Below are positions 23,035-38,621 of a stretch of 64,000 bases of DNA, one piece after another. Below the pieces are notes generated by a model. It saw only the letters and a list, made by a program, of their open reading frames with translations, made no database searches and was not told the DNA's origin. The stretch lies in assembly GCF_000283155.1 (NCBI RefSeq), contig NW_004454166.1, positions 953,088 through 1,017,087 on the forward strand, read 5' to 3'. Numbering within the stretch: position 1 is the stretch's first letter; each line of letters begins with the position of its first letter. The translations under genes and the position numbers were made by a program. The DNA comes from Ceratotherium simum simum. Its lineage: Eukaryota > Chordata > Mammalia > Perissodactyla > Rhinocerotidae.

Positions 23035-24715
23035 AACAGTCACTCAGGAGATACTTACTGAAGAGTTCCCATTTCCTAGGCACTACGCTATCATCAGGGA
23101 TACAAAAACAAGACGTGATTCCTATCCTTTTTCAGTGGAGGAGAAAAAGGCACATAAACAATGAGAAGACACTGGGCCAAGTCCTTTGACACTGGTAGGA
23201 GTGGGCACACATCTTGTAGACACACAGAAGCAGCAGCTAAGCCAGCACAGGCGGGTTAGTGGGGACTTTCTTTTAATAATCTTTTATTTTAGAATAGTTT
23301 AAGATTTACAGAAAAGTTGCAAAGATAGTACAGAGAGTTCCCATATGTCCCTCACCCCAGTTTCCCAGAGTGTTAACATCTTATGTCACTGTGGTACATT
23401 TCTTACAACCAAGGATCCAACACTGGCACATTAATTTTAACTAAACTAGTAAAGACTTTTTGAAGGATGTGACATCTAAGGTGATTTCTGAATAACATTA
23501 GGAATTAGCCAAACGAAGAGGTAGGAAAAAGAATTTTAATCAGAAAGAAAAGCATGTGCAAAGACCCAGAACTAAGAGTTTGGTGAGTTCAGGGAACAGC
23601 CAGTGGCAGAATGTGGGGACAGAGGTGGGAGATTTGGAGGGAAATGAGAAGGATCGAGGAAGAATCAAGAAGAGGCACGAGGTGTCGGAAGAGGAGCAGA
23701 CAAGGATGAGGATGGTGAGGAAAATGGGGACCAGATCAATAAAACGCCTTCTAAACAGGGCCAACGTGTTTGTACTCTTTCCTGAGGGCAACAAAAAATA
23801 ACTAAAGTATTTTATACAGGAGACCAACATTGTAAAAACTATATTTGGAAAGATCGCTTAGACTGCAGGGTGGAAACGCACTAGCAGGGATAAGACAGGA
23901 GAAAGGAGACAAGGTGCCAGACGATCCGAGAAAAGCAGCGGTGGAGGGCACAGAAGGAAGATAATGGATTAATACAATACAGACTATCGTGGATTCCGAG
24001 ACACTAAGGGGACAGAATTGATGGCACTTGGTGGTTAAGTAGATGTAGAGTCTAAGAGAGCAGGAAGAATCAAGGTTGACACCCAGATTTTTGGCTTTGA
24101 CAACTGGAGGGACTGGATGGTGGTGTCAATCACCGGGCAACAGAGCACAGGAGTTAAGTTTGATTAGGAGGGGAAGATAATTGGTCGCACTTTGAACAGT
24201 AGAGAGTGAAGTGCCCACGGGACATCCAGGGAGACAGTGAAGGCAAGAGGTTGGTTGGATATATAGGTCTGTGTTTCCAGAGAGAAATATGAGCTGGAGA
24301 CGTATGTGGTGAATCATTAGCCTAAGGATGGCAACTGAGGCTAGACTAGAGTCTAGCCTCTGAGTACAGAAGAGAAGATGGTCCAGGAAAGAACCTTAAA
24401 GAATGCTGCCATTTAGGAGATGACCTTAGGAAGAGGTGTGGAAGGAGGATGTGGAGCATCCAAGAGGAAAACCAGAAGAATGCGGTATCTCCTAAGAGGG
24501 GAGAGATTTACTGAAAGCATTGTGACCAGCAGTGTCAAATGCTGCAGAGGGGTTGAGACCCACAGGGGTCCCTTGGACTTGGCAATAAGGACTTAAGGGA
24601 GGCAGTTTCAGATAATAGGTGGGGCCAGACACCTGCTCTGCCCTGGGGCTGCAGAATGAATAGGAGAGGACTGTGGGGTGGGTCACTCTTTCAAAAAGAT
24701 GTACCACGAATCAGA
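23035..24715 (-). mobile_element. Long L2 LINE, antisense, interrupted by L1 piece
   Basis: It begins with the antisense L2 terminus (CAGGAGATACTTACTGAAGA, CCTAGGCACTACGCTATCAT). It continues through AAAGCATGTGCAAAGACCCA, GTTGACACCCAGATTTTTGG and TGCCCACGGGACATCCAGGG to about 24480 and probably 24715. With the 23272-23455 L1 insert, this is the longest L2 relic on the left side. Confidence 0.75.
23272..23455 (-). mobile_element. L1 3' UTR fragment inserted in L2, antisense
   Basis: TTTATTTTAGAATAGTTTAA, TTACAGAAAAGTTGCAAAGA and CAGTTTCCCAGAGTGTTAAC match the reverse complement of an old L1M-type 3' UTR. L2 sequence lies on both sides in the same orientation. Confidence 0.7.
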
Positions 24716-24844
24716 GGCCAGAGATAACTTAAATAGGACTGACAACTGATAATAGATACTGCTGTAGTAAAAAATTACTTGTTCCATTTAGAATATGACT
24801 AAGCCATAATTTTTCTAGTGAAAAATTCTTTCTTACTATTAGTA

Positions 24845-25090
24845 GTAGGTGTCATTTATAGAATGCCCACTATAAGCCAGGCACTTCAAGTACATTATTT
24901 TATTTGGCCCTTAAAACAACACTTTGAAGTAGATGATAGACCCCTCTGTGACAGATGAAGAAATAAAAGCCCAAAAAGGTTAAACGTCTGGCACAAGGCC
25001 TCAAAACAACTTCATAGAGGAGCTAGAATTTACACCTGACCTTCACTCCAAACCCGTGCTTTTTCTACTGCGGCCACACTACCTTTCCTG
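24845..25090 (-). mobile_element. MIR SINE, antisense
   Basis: AATGCCCACTATAAGCCAGG, TTTGGCCCTTAAAACAACAC and GTGACAGATGAAGAAATAAA are in antisense MIR order. Moderately diverged. Confidence 0.75.
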
Positions 25091-25094
25091 AATC

Positions 25095-25580
25095 CTTCCT
25101 ACAGCTGGCCTTCATATCACACGCAAAAGCCAAGGACTGAAATGGCTGGTCAGGGAATTCCACCCACCACTGTGAGACCTGAGGGAAGAGACAGACAGCC
25201 CAGGCACATACTTCTGTTCAGGGACCGTCTCTGAGTAGTGAATAAAGAGTCCCTGGCTTTGAATTCCAGAGGTCCTTCTCAGGCACCCAGTAGGTCCCCT
25301 TTGGTTGGGGGGTTGGGGGACGTAGGGCCAGATAGCTCAGAGTAAATCAGTCCATCATTGCTAACGAGAAAAGTTAAGGTTTGGATAAAGGAACACTGGA
25401 AAACGTTAAGAGAATTTTGCAACGTTCATTTTAGCCTGGAGCGTCAACAAGCATCAAGGAAGACCCAAGCTGCCTTTACACATCCATGAGGAACAAGGAT
25501 CAGACTTGCTTTTGACACTCTGGAGGACATTACTGGGACCAGTGAGAATACGCTGTAGAGAGGCAGATTTTGGCTCTAAT
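25095..25580. other. Spacer, nothing recognised
   Basis: No gene or named repeat. Confidence 0.4.
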
Positions 25581-25890
25581 AAGAAGAGCTGCCAGGGGGC
25601 CGGCTTGGTAGTGTAGCGGTTAAGTTCGCAGGCTCTGCTTCGGAGGCCCGGGATTCGTCAGTTCGGATCCTGAGCGCGGACCCACGCACCGCTCATCAAG
25701 CCATGCTGAGGTGGCATCCTGCAAAGAGCAACTGGAAGGATGTACAACTATGACATACAACTATCTACTGGGGTTTTGGGGAGAAAAAAGGAAAAAAAAA
25801 AGGAGGAAGCTTGGCAACAAGTGTTAGCTCAGGGCCAATCTTCCTCCAAAAAAAAAACCAGAAGAAGAAGAAGAGGAAGAACTGCCTATC
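25581..25890 (+). mobile_element. ERE SINE, one tail module
   Basis: The body is about 25595-25857: head GGGGGCCGGCTTGGTAGTGT, mid-body CAACTATGACATACAACTAT, CTACTGGGGTTTTGG, one tail module TTAGCTCAGGGCCAATCTTC. It ends in poly-A followed by an AGAAGAAGAAG tract. The flanks AAGAAGAGCTGCCA and AAGAGGAAGAACTGCC give a diverged target-site duplication. Confidence 0.9.
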
Positions 25891-25894
25891 CAAA

Positions 25895-26170
25895 GACGGG
25901 TGGAGCTGCCCGGGAGAAGGTGAGCTCCCCGTCCCCGCAGATGCGCAAGCCAAAGCAGGGCTGCTGGGGGCGGAGGCCGGGCATCAGGGAGAGCCTGGAG
26001 GCCTTCAGGCCGTTCCACACCTGAGAGTGTGAGACTCTCTGGAGACAGTGGTTAGGATGAGGCTTCACATAGTAAGGCCTGACCTTCATCCTCCCCAAAT
26101 GGAGTCTAAATATTATGTAATATGGGAAGACGGCATGTTCCTTCATTCACAGTTTGTACAAACAATATAT
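25895..26170. other. Short GC-rich spacer
   Basis: 25900-26030 is GC-rich next to the ERE tail, but no exon can be supported. The overlapping open frames on both strands are extensions of frames in the ERE tail. Confidence 0.35.
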
Positions 26171-26441
26171 AGCAATTCAACTTTTTTTTTTTGGTGGGGA
26201 AGATTGTCCCTGAGCTAATATCTGTTGCCAATCTTCCTCTTTTTGCTTGAGGAAGATTGTCGCTGAGCTAACATTTGTGCCAGTCTTCCTCTATTTTCTA
26301 TGTGGGACATCGCCACAGCATGCTTGATGAGCAGTGTGTAGGTCTTTGCCTGAGATCCGAACCCGTGAACCCCGGGCCGCTGAAGTGCAGCACGCGAACT
26401 TAACCACTATGCCACTGGGCCGGCCCCAGCAATTCAACTTT
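26171..26441 (-). mobile_element. ERE SINE, antisense, perfect 14-bp TSD
   Basis: The body 26185-26427 is flanked by AGCAATTCAACTTT at 26171-26184 and 26428-26441, identical. Two tail modules (GAGCTAATAT, GAGCTAACAT) are present and the complement of the head CCACTGGGCCGGCCCC is intact. Confidence 0.95.
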
Positions 26442-26754
26442 GATATGCAAGAACAAAATGTATTTCTACCTTTAGGAAACTGTTTTTTTCCTAAGACGTG
26501 AAAATATGCGTGTGGGTATCTACTCATTGGCTTTGATCAGGCAGCTGTCATCCTGAAAATGCTGGGGGCAGGGTGTGGAGAATGGATACTATAGCCTCAT
26601 CTGTATGTCCTGCATAGGTTGGGAAAAGGAGCTCACTTCCTGCTTTCTCCAAGGGCTCCCCACAAGGTGTGAGAGCAAGTCGAACAGCACAGGAGGTAGA
26701 TCGGTGATCACTGAATCAGTGAAAGATTCTTTCTTTCCTTCCATCTTTTTCTTT

Positions 26755-26815
26755 CACTTGATAAATATTAACTGAGCACCTATTATATGACAGGCACTGC
26801 ATGTTTATTAAAAAG
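26755..26815 (-). mobile_element. L2/MIR 3' end scrap, antisense
   Basis: AAATATTAACTGAGCACCTA with TATATGACAGGCACTGCATG is a short antisense MIR- or L2-type terminus; the two families share this end. Confidence 0.5.
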
Positions 26816-27467
26816 CAAGAAACTATATCCACCTGGATAAGCACATTTCTATAACATATACACGTGTTTTGTGTAATGGGAGTAGAGTAGGAGTGGCGGG
26901 AGAATCGCCTCTTTACCTCTGCAGGGAGATGGCTGGTAATCATGATGTGGTCTAAATAATGTCAATGCAAACTGAGCCCTTGAGTACATTTTTCTTTTCC
27001 TGCTGAAAAATAATAAGAATTTATAGCACAAGGAAGCAAACTTCTTTTAAAAACAAACAAAATTCCCCATCCCTTATTTGTAATTACCAGAAGTCTAGAG
27101 ATCCGACACCTACACTCTTGGCCAGAAAGTCCTTTTTACCTCAGAAAAAAGAGAATCACTGGGAAAAACTGAGAACTCTGAATTTAAGGTAATAATTATA
27201 ATGACCAGAGAATTTTTTAAGGCTGCACAAAGATATTGTTATAAGCATATTACTTGGAGTATTATTTATAGGGAAAATAGGAAGCAACCCAAATGCTCAA
27301 AGGTAGAGCTTAATTAAATAAATTGTGGTACATCCGTATAAAGAATACCAGACAGCCATCATTAATGATGTTTAGAAAAATATTTAAATATATAGGAAGA
27401 TAGTCAATATAACTTGAATGGAAAATGCAAGTTAAATTAGCATATACTACATGATCCATTTTTGTAA

Positions 27468-27732
27468 AAAAATACATATGTAGGGGCCAGCCCGGTGGCA
27501 TGGCAGTTGGGTTCGTGTGCTCCGCTTCGGCACCCTGGGGTTCATAGATTCAGATGCCAGGCGCGGACCTACGCACCGCTTACCAAACCATGCTGTGGCG
27601 GCGTCCCATATAAAGTGGAGGAAGATGGGCACAGATGTTAGCCCAGGGCCAATCTTCCTCAGCAACAAAGAGGAGGATTGGCAGATGTTAGCTCAGAGTT
27701 AATCTTCCTCCAAAAAGAAAAATACATATGTA
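27468..27732 (+). mobile_element. ERE SINE, perfect 15-bp TSD, inside L1 relic
   Basis: The body 27483-27717 is bracketed by AAAAATACATATGTA at 27468-27482 and 27718-27732, identical. It has two tail modules and the TCCCATATAAAGTGGAGG body. The box-B region is mutated (GATTCAGATGCC), so the copy was probably no longer transcription-competent. Confidence 0.93.
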
Positions 27733-27736
27733 AATG

Positions 27737-27800
27737 GGGGTGTGTGTGTGTATACACATTTATATGTACATATACGTACACACACATGTATAAAGAGAAA
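27737..27800. repeat. TG/CA-rich low-complexity tract
   Basis: GTGTGTGTGTGTATACAC is followed by alternating TATATGTACATATACGTACA. It lies within the L1-type 3' end. Confidence 0.7.
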
Positions 27801-28224
27801 CAGAGAGAGAGAGCTATATACGTATATGATAGAAGAAGAAAGGCTGAAAGGATTATGACCAATGTCAATAGTGGTTGCGGGATTATGGGGATTGTTATTT
27901 TTCTCTAATTCTATATTTGCTAAATTTTATAGTAATAAACATACTTTTGTGAAAAAAGAAGTTATTAAAATTATAATATGGCTTTGATATATTGCCAAAA
28001 ATAAATTAGAGTAAATTTTAAAGTTCATTCTTTAACTTTGCTTACAATACATTAAAATTATTTAAATGATTTTTATTCAGCCAAACAAGAACAAGTCATA
28101 CTAAAATAGTGAGAAATAAAAATATTATATAGAATTTTGGGTACATTTCTTTTGTGGACAATTTCCTTTCAATCCAACATACAAAGCTATCAATTTTTTA
28201 ATTCTAAAGGTTAGCAGATATGAA

Positions 28225-28375
28225 TTTCATTCATTCATTCATTCACTCAAGGGGTACTTACTGAGTTTTTACCATGTATAAATGCCTGTCCCAAACTGTT
28301 TGGAAGATTAAAGTACGTGTTCCTTGTACTTGAGGTGCTTATGATCTACTTGGAAAGAGATCAAACATTCCTTAA
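28225..28375 (-). mobile_element. L2 LINE 3' end, antisense
   Basis: Four CATT units, GGGGTACTTACTGAGTTTTT and TACTTGAGGTGCTTATGATC match the antisense L2 terminus. Confidence 0.65.
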
Positions 28376-28954
28376 TCATCCAGACCTAAAAATTAGAACA
28401 GAGAACAGGGTATTATAGAAAGCCAATGCCAGTGAGGTGAAGGTTATCAAAATTCTACTCATCCTTTAAGGTTCAAAAGGCCCCTCTTTCTGAAGATGCC
28501 TCTTGCAGGGCAGTAATTTCTAGAAGTGTTATCCCCATGTGCTGGGGGAGGACTCCGGTTAGCATTCATCACACAGCAACCCTTACTGAGGGCCCAAGTG
28601 TGCTTTCCTTGTCCTGACCTTTGCTTCATCCGTCTTGGGTCCTGAGTGGACTTCAAAGCCAAGCTTGTTTTGCGAATCCAGACCACGTTCATCTCCTGAA
28701 GGAATGTGGAAAGAGAGGTGTGGAGCTGGAGAACAACACCATCCAGATTAACTACTGTGATGGGTGTGGAAACATGGAGAGAAGGGCTGCCCTCAGCCTG
28801 TTGATGAATAGCAGTCACCCCTTATGCTGTCCCTCCCAAACTGGGGCTGAACAGCACCCCATTCTTCCAATCCTTGTTCCTGAGGAGAGGATTGTCAACG
28901 AGAATATTTGCAAAGTATCGAAAGCTGCAAGGTATGATGGGAAAAAGTGCTGAA

Positions 28955-29065
28955 CTGGGAGCCCAGAGAACTACCCTAGTTCCAGCTAGCTCTTCCTCTA
29001 ACTAGCTTCCCTCTGGGCCTCAGTTTCCTCATCTGTCAAATGAAGGGATTAAACTGTTCAATACA
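28955..29065 (+). mobile_element. MIR SINE fragment, sense
   Basis: CTAACTAGCTTCCCTCTGGG and CCTCAGTTTCCTCATCTGTC with AAATGAAGGGATTAAACTGT are the sense MIR core. Confidence 0.7.
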
Positions 29066-29069
29066 CAAA

Positions 29070-30425
29070 GCCTACATATTCCCTATAAATTAGAAATCAC
29101 AAGGTTCCTGGGATCATATGTTTGAATTATTCCCCAATCATGAGTCATCTGTCAATCTCTGACCTTGCAAACACAAATTCCTCCCCAGTGATGGAAATTA
29201 AAACACTCCTTCTCTTGTGGGTAGGTTGTACACACTGAATGCTTGTGTGCAGCACTGTCTGGGAAGTTGAGTCAAAGGAAATGGCTCCTAATTCCTCTCG
29301 GGATAGAAATGGAAAACAAGACAGGCTATGACATCTGCTATCATTTCCTCTGTGATTAGACTTAATAATACAAATATCAATATTAAATTATGTGTGCATA
29401 CTTTTTATTTTTGCCTTTCATGGCTAATCACAGGGAATTCTTTGTTTTTAGCCTTTAGTGCAAGGTAGTGAAGGAAGAACAGGAAAGATGAATGCAGAAT
29501 TTCAGCACTTTAGAGCTGCAAGTGATTTTAAAGATTAGACCGAACCCTCATCATTCCAATGAGGAAGAAAATCAGGGGTCCAAGACCAGAAACAGCTCAC
29601 TCCAGTGTTAACTTCCTGAAGTATGTTCTCTCATTTTGCCTCACAGAAACCAACCATAACTGGACAATACCATCACCTACATGCCGGAAAAAACCAAACC
29701 AACACAGAAAAAACCAAAAGCTACTAAAAAAAAAAACACAGTAGCCTAACCTCTTTGAATGTTTCCTGCATTACCACGAGAGGATCCACGCAAGGGGAAG
29801 ACAGAGTTCATCAGGAAGAACATGTCTGAGACAGGAACAGTTCACCCTCCTAACTGCATCCAGAACCCATTCCTCGTCCCAAGACACAGCTGCGCCATGT
29901 GACCGTCCACTGCTTTCCTGTCCCTCTACAAGTGGGCAAGCACCAGACCTTTCTAAGGGTAATGCTGCCCTGTAACAAATCAGCCATTTACAGCCACATC
30001 ATCTATCAAGTAAGTAGGTTTTCGTATAGCATTGGATGAATAAAATTCAAATGCTAAAAATCTGTTCTTTCACCAAGAAACATGATTTTATGCTAATTTC
30101 TCCTCTCTCTGGTTCCTGATGAATCTAGGCAAGTTACTCAAAAACATCTCAGTAAAGAAAAAAAAAATTGGTAGTTCCATGAAAACTGTTCATCTAAACT
30201 TAGTCAGCATTAGGGATCTAAGTTACTGGCATCACATAAGAACTCATTTCTTGCCAATCCGCTTCACCTCACTATTCAGGTGGAAGAGATATGCCTCACA
30301 GCTACACTCTTCCTACCACGGAAAAACACATGCACTAGCTGTTTTGATGTCTGACCACATTTGATAATATTTTAATCTCCATACACTCCGGACCAGAGTG
30401 TCCTAGATGATACAATTAGAATTCG
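29070..30425. other. Spacer, nothing recognised
   Basis: No gene or repeat is named. A short piece near 29500-29580 (TTTAGAGCTGCAAGTGATTT, ATTCCAATGAGGAAG) may be another copy of the unassigned repeat at 22445. Confidence 0.4.
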
Positions 30426-30429
30426 AATG

Positions 30430-30615
30430 CATAGACTGTTAGAACTGAAAGGGACTCTCAAGAGTATTTCACCATATCTCCTCCCTTTACAACTAAAGAA
30501 AAGGAGTTGCAGTGAAACAGACTTGTCCCTCGTCACATGGCTAGACAGCAGCAGTGCCAGATCTAGAGCCATGTCTTCAGTCTTCCTGTCCAGGTTCTTT
30601 CCACAGCCCCTGCTG
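30430..30615. mobile_element. Old SINE/MER-like repeat, unassigned
   Basis: TAGACTGTTAGAACTGAAAG, GACTCTCAAGAGTATTTCAC and TTGTCCCTCGTCACATGGCT share the layout of 22445-22650. Family not resolved; the open frames on both strands here are incidental. Confidence 0.45.
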
Positions 30616-30619
30616 CTTT

Positions 30620-31390
30620 CCAGCATCAGTGCAGACTTTCTAAACACTCTGGAAGGACTGGATGGAGGCTATTTCTTGGGAGTCAGCCCCTCCCATTCCA
30701 GAGCTGCCTCTGCTATTCCACTGCATGAATTGTAGATGCAGGAGGTTAACTAAAGCTTGAATGCACAGGGAGTTCCCTCTCTTGCCTCAATGTGTTACAT
30801 TCTGTCAATCTGGAAGGAGGGCATCAATGCTTACAGTTATCAGTTGCTCCCATAGTAAACTACTGTTCTAATTTATCCAAAATCCATTGTTGCTATGCAA
30901 TGTGCAGTCAAGAAGGAACATTCTGGTTTTGAATTATGTGAACACTTCAGTCATCTGGTTCATGTCTAAGAATTATTTACGGCTAATTGGCATGCATAAT
31001 TTGGGGCAGCAGCCTTCTAACACTGTTTTGATGATTCTGTGACAGAAAATCTGGTTGCGTTCAGCTCCTGCCTCTGACTCCAGGGCTGCCCATCCAAGCA
31101 GGCATTAACTGTTGAAGACTAACGGAGGAGCAAGTAGCACGCAGAGGAAAAAGACTGTACCTTGACATTATAGTTATCTGCATTAGAACCCTGCCCCTGC
31201 CCATCACTAGCAGGATGACTTGAAGCAGCACACCAGGTTCCTGGCCTCCCTCTCCTCATCTGGAAAATGTTCAATAGATCTGGACTTGATTAATATATAC
31301 TATATTACTGAGCCACTATTATAACTTGTAAGGATCAGTTAACTCCAGAAATAAGAATACAGTAATAATATGGAAAACGTTAAAAACTCC
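30620..31390. other. Spacer upstream of TOMM5
   Basis: No gene is seen. A diverged sense MIR piece may lie at about 31175-31280 (CTCATCTGGAAAATG). No CpG enrichment. Confidence 0.35.
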
Positions 31391-31394
31391 GTGT

Positions 31395-31797
31395 CTGCGA
31401 TCCCGCAGGTCTAACTAGGTATAAAACCCTGCTCCGCATTTACTAGTCGTGTAATATTGAGGAAGTTTCCTCACCTTCGAAACTTGGGGAAATATCTTTC
31501 GTCTTTTTGTTTTAATTTAGCATGAAGAAGTTCAAATACACTCAAAATAGAAATATTAGAATAATTAACTAAAATGACGTGCCAATCACCGGCTTAAGCC
31601 ACTTTAAAAAGTTTGCTAATATCGTTTCATCTCTCTTCCTCAACACTTCTTTTTTCCTGAGGTATTTTATAACACATTTGGGCAAGTTGTTTTAAAGATC
31701 TCTGTGCTTCAGTTTTCTCATCTAAGAAATGATTATAATATCTAATTCATGGGGTAGAATTCTACTGAGTACTCAATAAATGTTAGCTATTATTATT
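31395..31797 (+). mobile_element. MIR SINE pieces, sense, abutting the TOMM5 CpG island
   Basis: Two sense MIR pieces are visible: TTACTAGTCGTGTAATATTG near 31440, and GCTTCAGTTTTCTCATCTAA, GAGTACTCAATAAATGTTAG and TATTATTATTTATG at 31665-31797. The second ends exactly where CpG-rich DNA begins. Confidence 0.7.
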
Positions 31798-31799
31798 TA

Positions 31800-35380
<3,581 letters not shown>

Positions 35381-35875
35381 AGATTGGGCATCACATGTGA
35401 ATGCATGATATGAAGAACCTGCTGATGGTTTCTACTCCTATCTGCAAATGAATAGGCCCGGAAAGATGTGAGAGCCTCTTTGGACATAAAAATTCTACTA
35501 GTTAAGAACAAGTTTGGCTCTAGTAACTGACCTTCATACCGAAATATAAAAACTGTTTGGGAAGTTTGAAATGACGTTTTATGGTCATAGTATACCCTTA
35601 TGCCTGTGATATTCAGCGTCCATGAATGTTGGTGTAATTGTAAATAATGTCAAACTCCATTTTCTAGCAAGTATTAATTATAAGGGAATTATGTCTGCAA
35701 TGGCACTGTCTTGTCAGTCATTTCTGTTTACCTTTTTACTTCTGTCTGGAGTATATTTGTTGAAGAGTTCTTATGATTAGTTAGGTTTTATGGAAGCCAG
35801 CACACAACCACAGTGACATTTAAGCATAAGACCGTTAGTCTATATTTTTAATAAACATGCCAATTAAGAAAAATC
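35381..35875 (+). terminator. TOMM5: TOMM5 3' UTR and poly(A) signal
   Basis: AATAAA at 35850-35855 lies about 470 bases after the stop, with TTAAGAAAAATCGGGTTTTTATTTT downstream supplying a T-rich element. Cleavage is inferred at about 35870-35880. A further signal beyond this cannot be excluded. Confidence 0.7.
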
Positions 35876-35879
35876 GGGT

Positions 35880-37350
35880 TTTTATTTTTCTTAACCCACC
35901 TTTTCCTGCAAACCAACAATCACTAGTGAGACTACTATAATGCTGTGATTATTACAAACTGCGTTAAATTGAGTTCCTCTTGTTTTGGGCTGGAGAATTT
36001 GCTAATCCCGATAAAGCAACATTGTTTTATTCTTAAGCAGTCTTTGTGAAAGGCAACGTTACTGCTTGATGCTGAGAATATGTAATACTGCTAAAGGGGA
36101 AAATGCTATATTTTTAAGTCAGATAGTTCTCCAAGTTTATTGGGGAATGGGGACAGTCCTTAACCTTCTTCCCAGAGACAACTACCTTCACCTCTTATTA
36201 GCTAATTATAGGTATTCACCTTCATGTCTCTAAATAACATGATTTTATTGTTACCTTATGATTTTTCCGTTTTAGACATTGCCCACTGAATTCTCCATGC
36301 ATGTAAGGGTTTAGATGTCTTTCCTCTCCTTGCCTCCATCACTCACACATCTCTTCTCATTTCTTCTTCCTTCCAGTGTACTTGTTAGTGTGATTTTGAT
36401 TTAGATCGATTTCATTAGGGCTCCAAATGCTGTTTGTGTTTTCTTTTCCTGTATGTCCTTTGTTTTTTCTAGGCTTAGTTTTCTATGAACTTACCACCAA
36501 AGCAGCTAAACTTTTTGCCATTTATCTAAATTGATCACGATGTTCAGTTTCATTAGATATGCTGTTTCATCTTGCTGAGTAATTCTTTCTGGAGCTTTCT
36601 GACCTGCCCTAGTCTAGTCTTGTAGTCTTCTCTGCCTGATGTATGACTATATTCTGGGATCTCCCTTCACCAGGATCCTGGGAATTCCTTTTCCTCTTCT
36701 CCCATGTTAGATCTCTTGTTTTCTGTATCTTGTGTCCAGTATGCATTTGTTCACTGAACCTCTGTAGTGAGTACAGTACCCCTGCCAGTAACTGCCTGGC
36801 ATCCCACAATCCAGTGAATCCTCAATTTTACCCTTTTTGGAAAATGAACTTCTAATTTTAGGAGGGAGCTGGGGAAGACAGGCTGCTGAGCTCTGTAGAG
36901 TTGCGGAGAGCATCTGACTACTTAAAACTTCAACCAGTTCTTATTTTAGTGTCTACCCCTTCACCTCCTGTTTCCAAAGATATGTGAAGCCACCACTTCC
37001 TGAGACTTTTAGGGATTCTGTGATGTAAGTTGGGTTGTTGTTTGTTTTGCTTTTCCTACTGCTGACTCAGGATTCAGTTTTCTTGGGGCTGCCATTTTAT
37101 TTACTACTTGTCCATCTGCTTTTCAACTTCTAACTTCTTGCTGTTGTCTCCTCTTCTCTTTTTCCATCCTTTTAGGTTTCATACCTTAAAACAAACAAAA
37201 ATCTGTGCTGTCATTTAGTGGGATTTCAAGAGGGAGTGGAAGTAGACGGATGTGCTCACGCCACCATCTCTACTCAGGCAGCATGGATGTTAAACCTGTG
37301 ATGCTGTGTCTCATGGTGGTAATTTATATCCGTTCCTGACTTAAGGAGGT
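35880..37350. other. Spacer downstream of TOMM5
   Basis: No gene is seen. The T/C-rich text at 36300-37290, ending GGGATTTCAAGAGGGAGTGG and CGCCACCATCTCTACTC, resembles an old antisense LINE-type repeat, but I could not assign it. Confidence 0.35.
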
Positions 37351-37351
37351 G

Positions 37352-37605
37352 TAGTGTATAGCACCATGATCACAAACACGGGCTCTAAAGACAGGTAGGC
37401 CTGATTTTCAGTCCTGGATCCAATAGTTATGACATGGATGACTTTTAGCACCTGAACCTCTATATCTCATTTTCTTCACCTCTAAAATTAGCATAATAGA
37501 AACATCTACCTACTTCAAAGTGTTGTAAAGATGAAGAGAATGCAAGTAAAGCAGTTAGCACAGTGCCTGACATTTGGTAAATGCTGTTTATTAATGGCTA
37601 GTCTT
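37352..37605 (+). mobile_element. MIR SINE, sense, near full length
   Basis: TAGTGTATAGCACCATGATC, GGGCTCTAAAGACAGGTAGG, AGCACAGTGCCTGACATTTG and GTAAATGCTGTTTATTAATG are in sense MIR order, covering head to tail. Confidence 0.85.
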
Positions 37606-37734
37606 TGGTATAAGGTGTTTAGAAGTGATTTATGCTGGCATTCACTGCATTAATAGTTTTCATTCATATTTTCAGATGCTATGAGATAGCATGCTTATCT
37701 TCAATTGTATACAGACTTCAAAATTACCAAACAC

Positions 37735-37850
37735 TGAAATTCATTATCTAAAAACAGCCTTAACCAATCAGTATTAATGCCATTTCACAGATGAGGAGTT
37801 TGAGACTCTGGAAGTTTCAGTGGCTAATAAATAGCAGCTGGCCAAGGCTT
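37735..37850 (-). mobile_element. MIR SINE fragment, antisense
   Basis: GCCATTTCACAGATGAGGAG with TTTGAGACTCTGGAAGTTTC is the antisense MIR core. Confidence 0.6.
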
Positions 37851-37854
37851 AGGG

Positions 37855-38620
37855 CCTGTTAATGTTTATTGTACCCTATCCGTAAGTGCTTTTCCTGGGG
37901 GGAAAATGTGTGATTATTGACCTGGATTCCAGTGTATGTTCAGGCTAAAACAAGAGAAAATGTGATGGTGCAATTTTTTTATGGCTGACTTCTTAAAATT
38001 CAGGCCATAAACTCCACTAGGGGGTGTAATACTTGTAATAAACAGTTGTGAGATAGTACATTAAAAACAGTTGGCAAGATATATGTGTACAGATTTGGTT
38101 GAATATGTAATGTGAAATAGCAAAGAACCAGAGCAAATTCGAGTTTTGTAAATTCTTGAAATGGATCATAAAAATAAATAAATAATTGGAAGAAAATGTT
38201 AATTCTCCACAAACAGGTTGTGTAGAGGGATACGAACTCAGTAGGAATTTCGCTGCTAAATCAGTTCAGTGTTCTTCCTGCTACCAGTGCGTTTCATTTT
38301 TAAACTGCTTTATCATTGTTCTTTGTAGTTCTTCTGTGAAGTAAGTTAGCATTTCAATTACAATGTGTTCTGTAGTTGACAGGTGGGCAAACCTGGGCCT
38401 AGATTTGGAATGAAGAATAAGTGCGGGAATCTGAACTTCTTTTTGTTTTCCCCCTCCTTTGCTTGTGCTAAGCATATCTTTTTACCTATAAAATCCAGGC
38501 ACCAGAGAGTGTTGTAGACAGTGTGGAAAGGAAATCAGCTAGACATTGTATTCTGTTTTGCTATAACTTGATCACTTGATAAATTCTGCATGTAGCTTAG
38601 GTCATCAAAGAAGCCACTAA
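37855..38620. other. Spacer, nothing certain
   Basis: A very diverged antisense MIR may lie around 38300-38420 (CTTCTGTGAAGTAAGTTAGC...CAGGTGGGCAAACCTGG). No gene. Confidence 0.35.
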
Positions 38621-38621
38621 A

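Larger units (their letters stand above)
27225..27955 (+). mobile_element. Old L1-type 3' end, sense, interrupted by ERE
   Basis: AGGAAGCAACCCAAATGCTC, AAATTGTGGTACATCCGTAT, AATACCAGACAGCCATCATT and ACATGATCCATTTTTGTAAA read as the sense 3' UTR of an old L1-like element. After the ERE it resumes with a TG-rich tract and ends near AGTAATAAACATACTTTTGT. Confidence 0.6.

Noticed and set aside
28225..28260. Short direct CATT repeats considered as a CRISPR-like or satellite array
   Set aside because: They are the (CATT)n end of an antisense L2. No regularly spaced repeats with unique spacers occur anywhere in the window.
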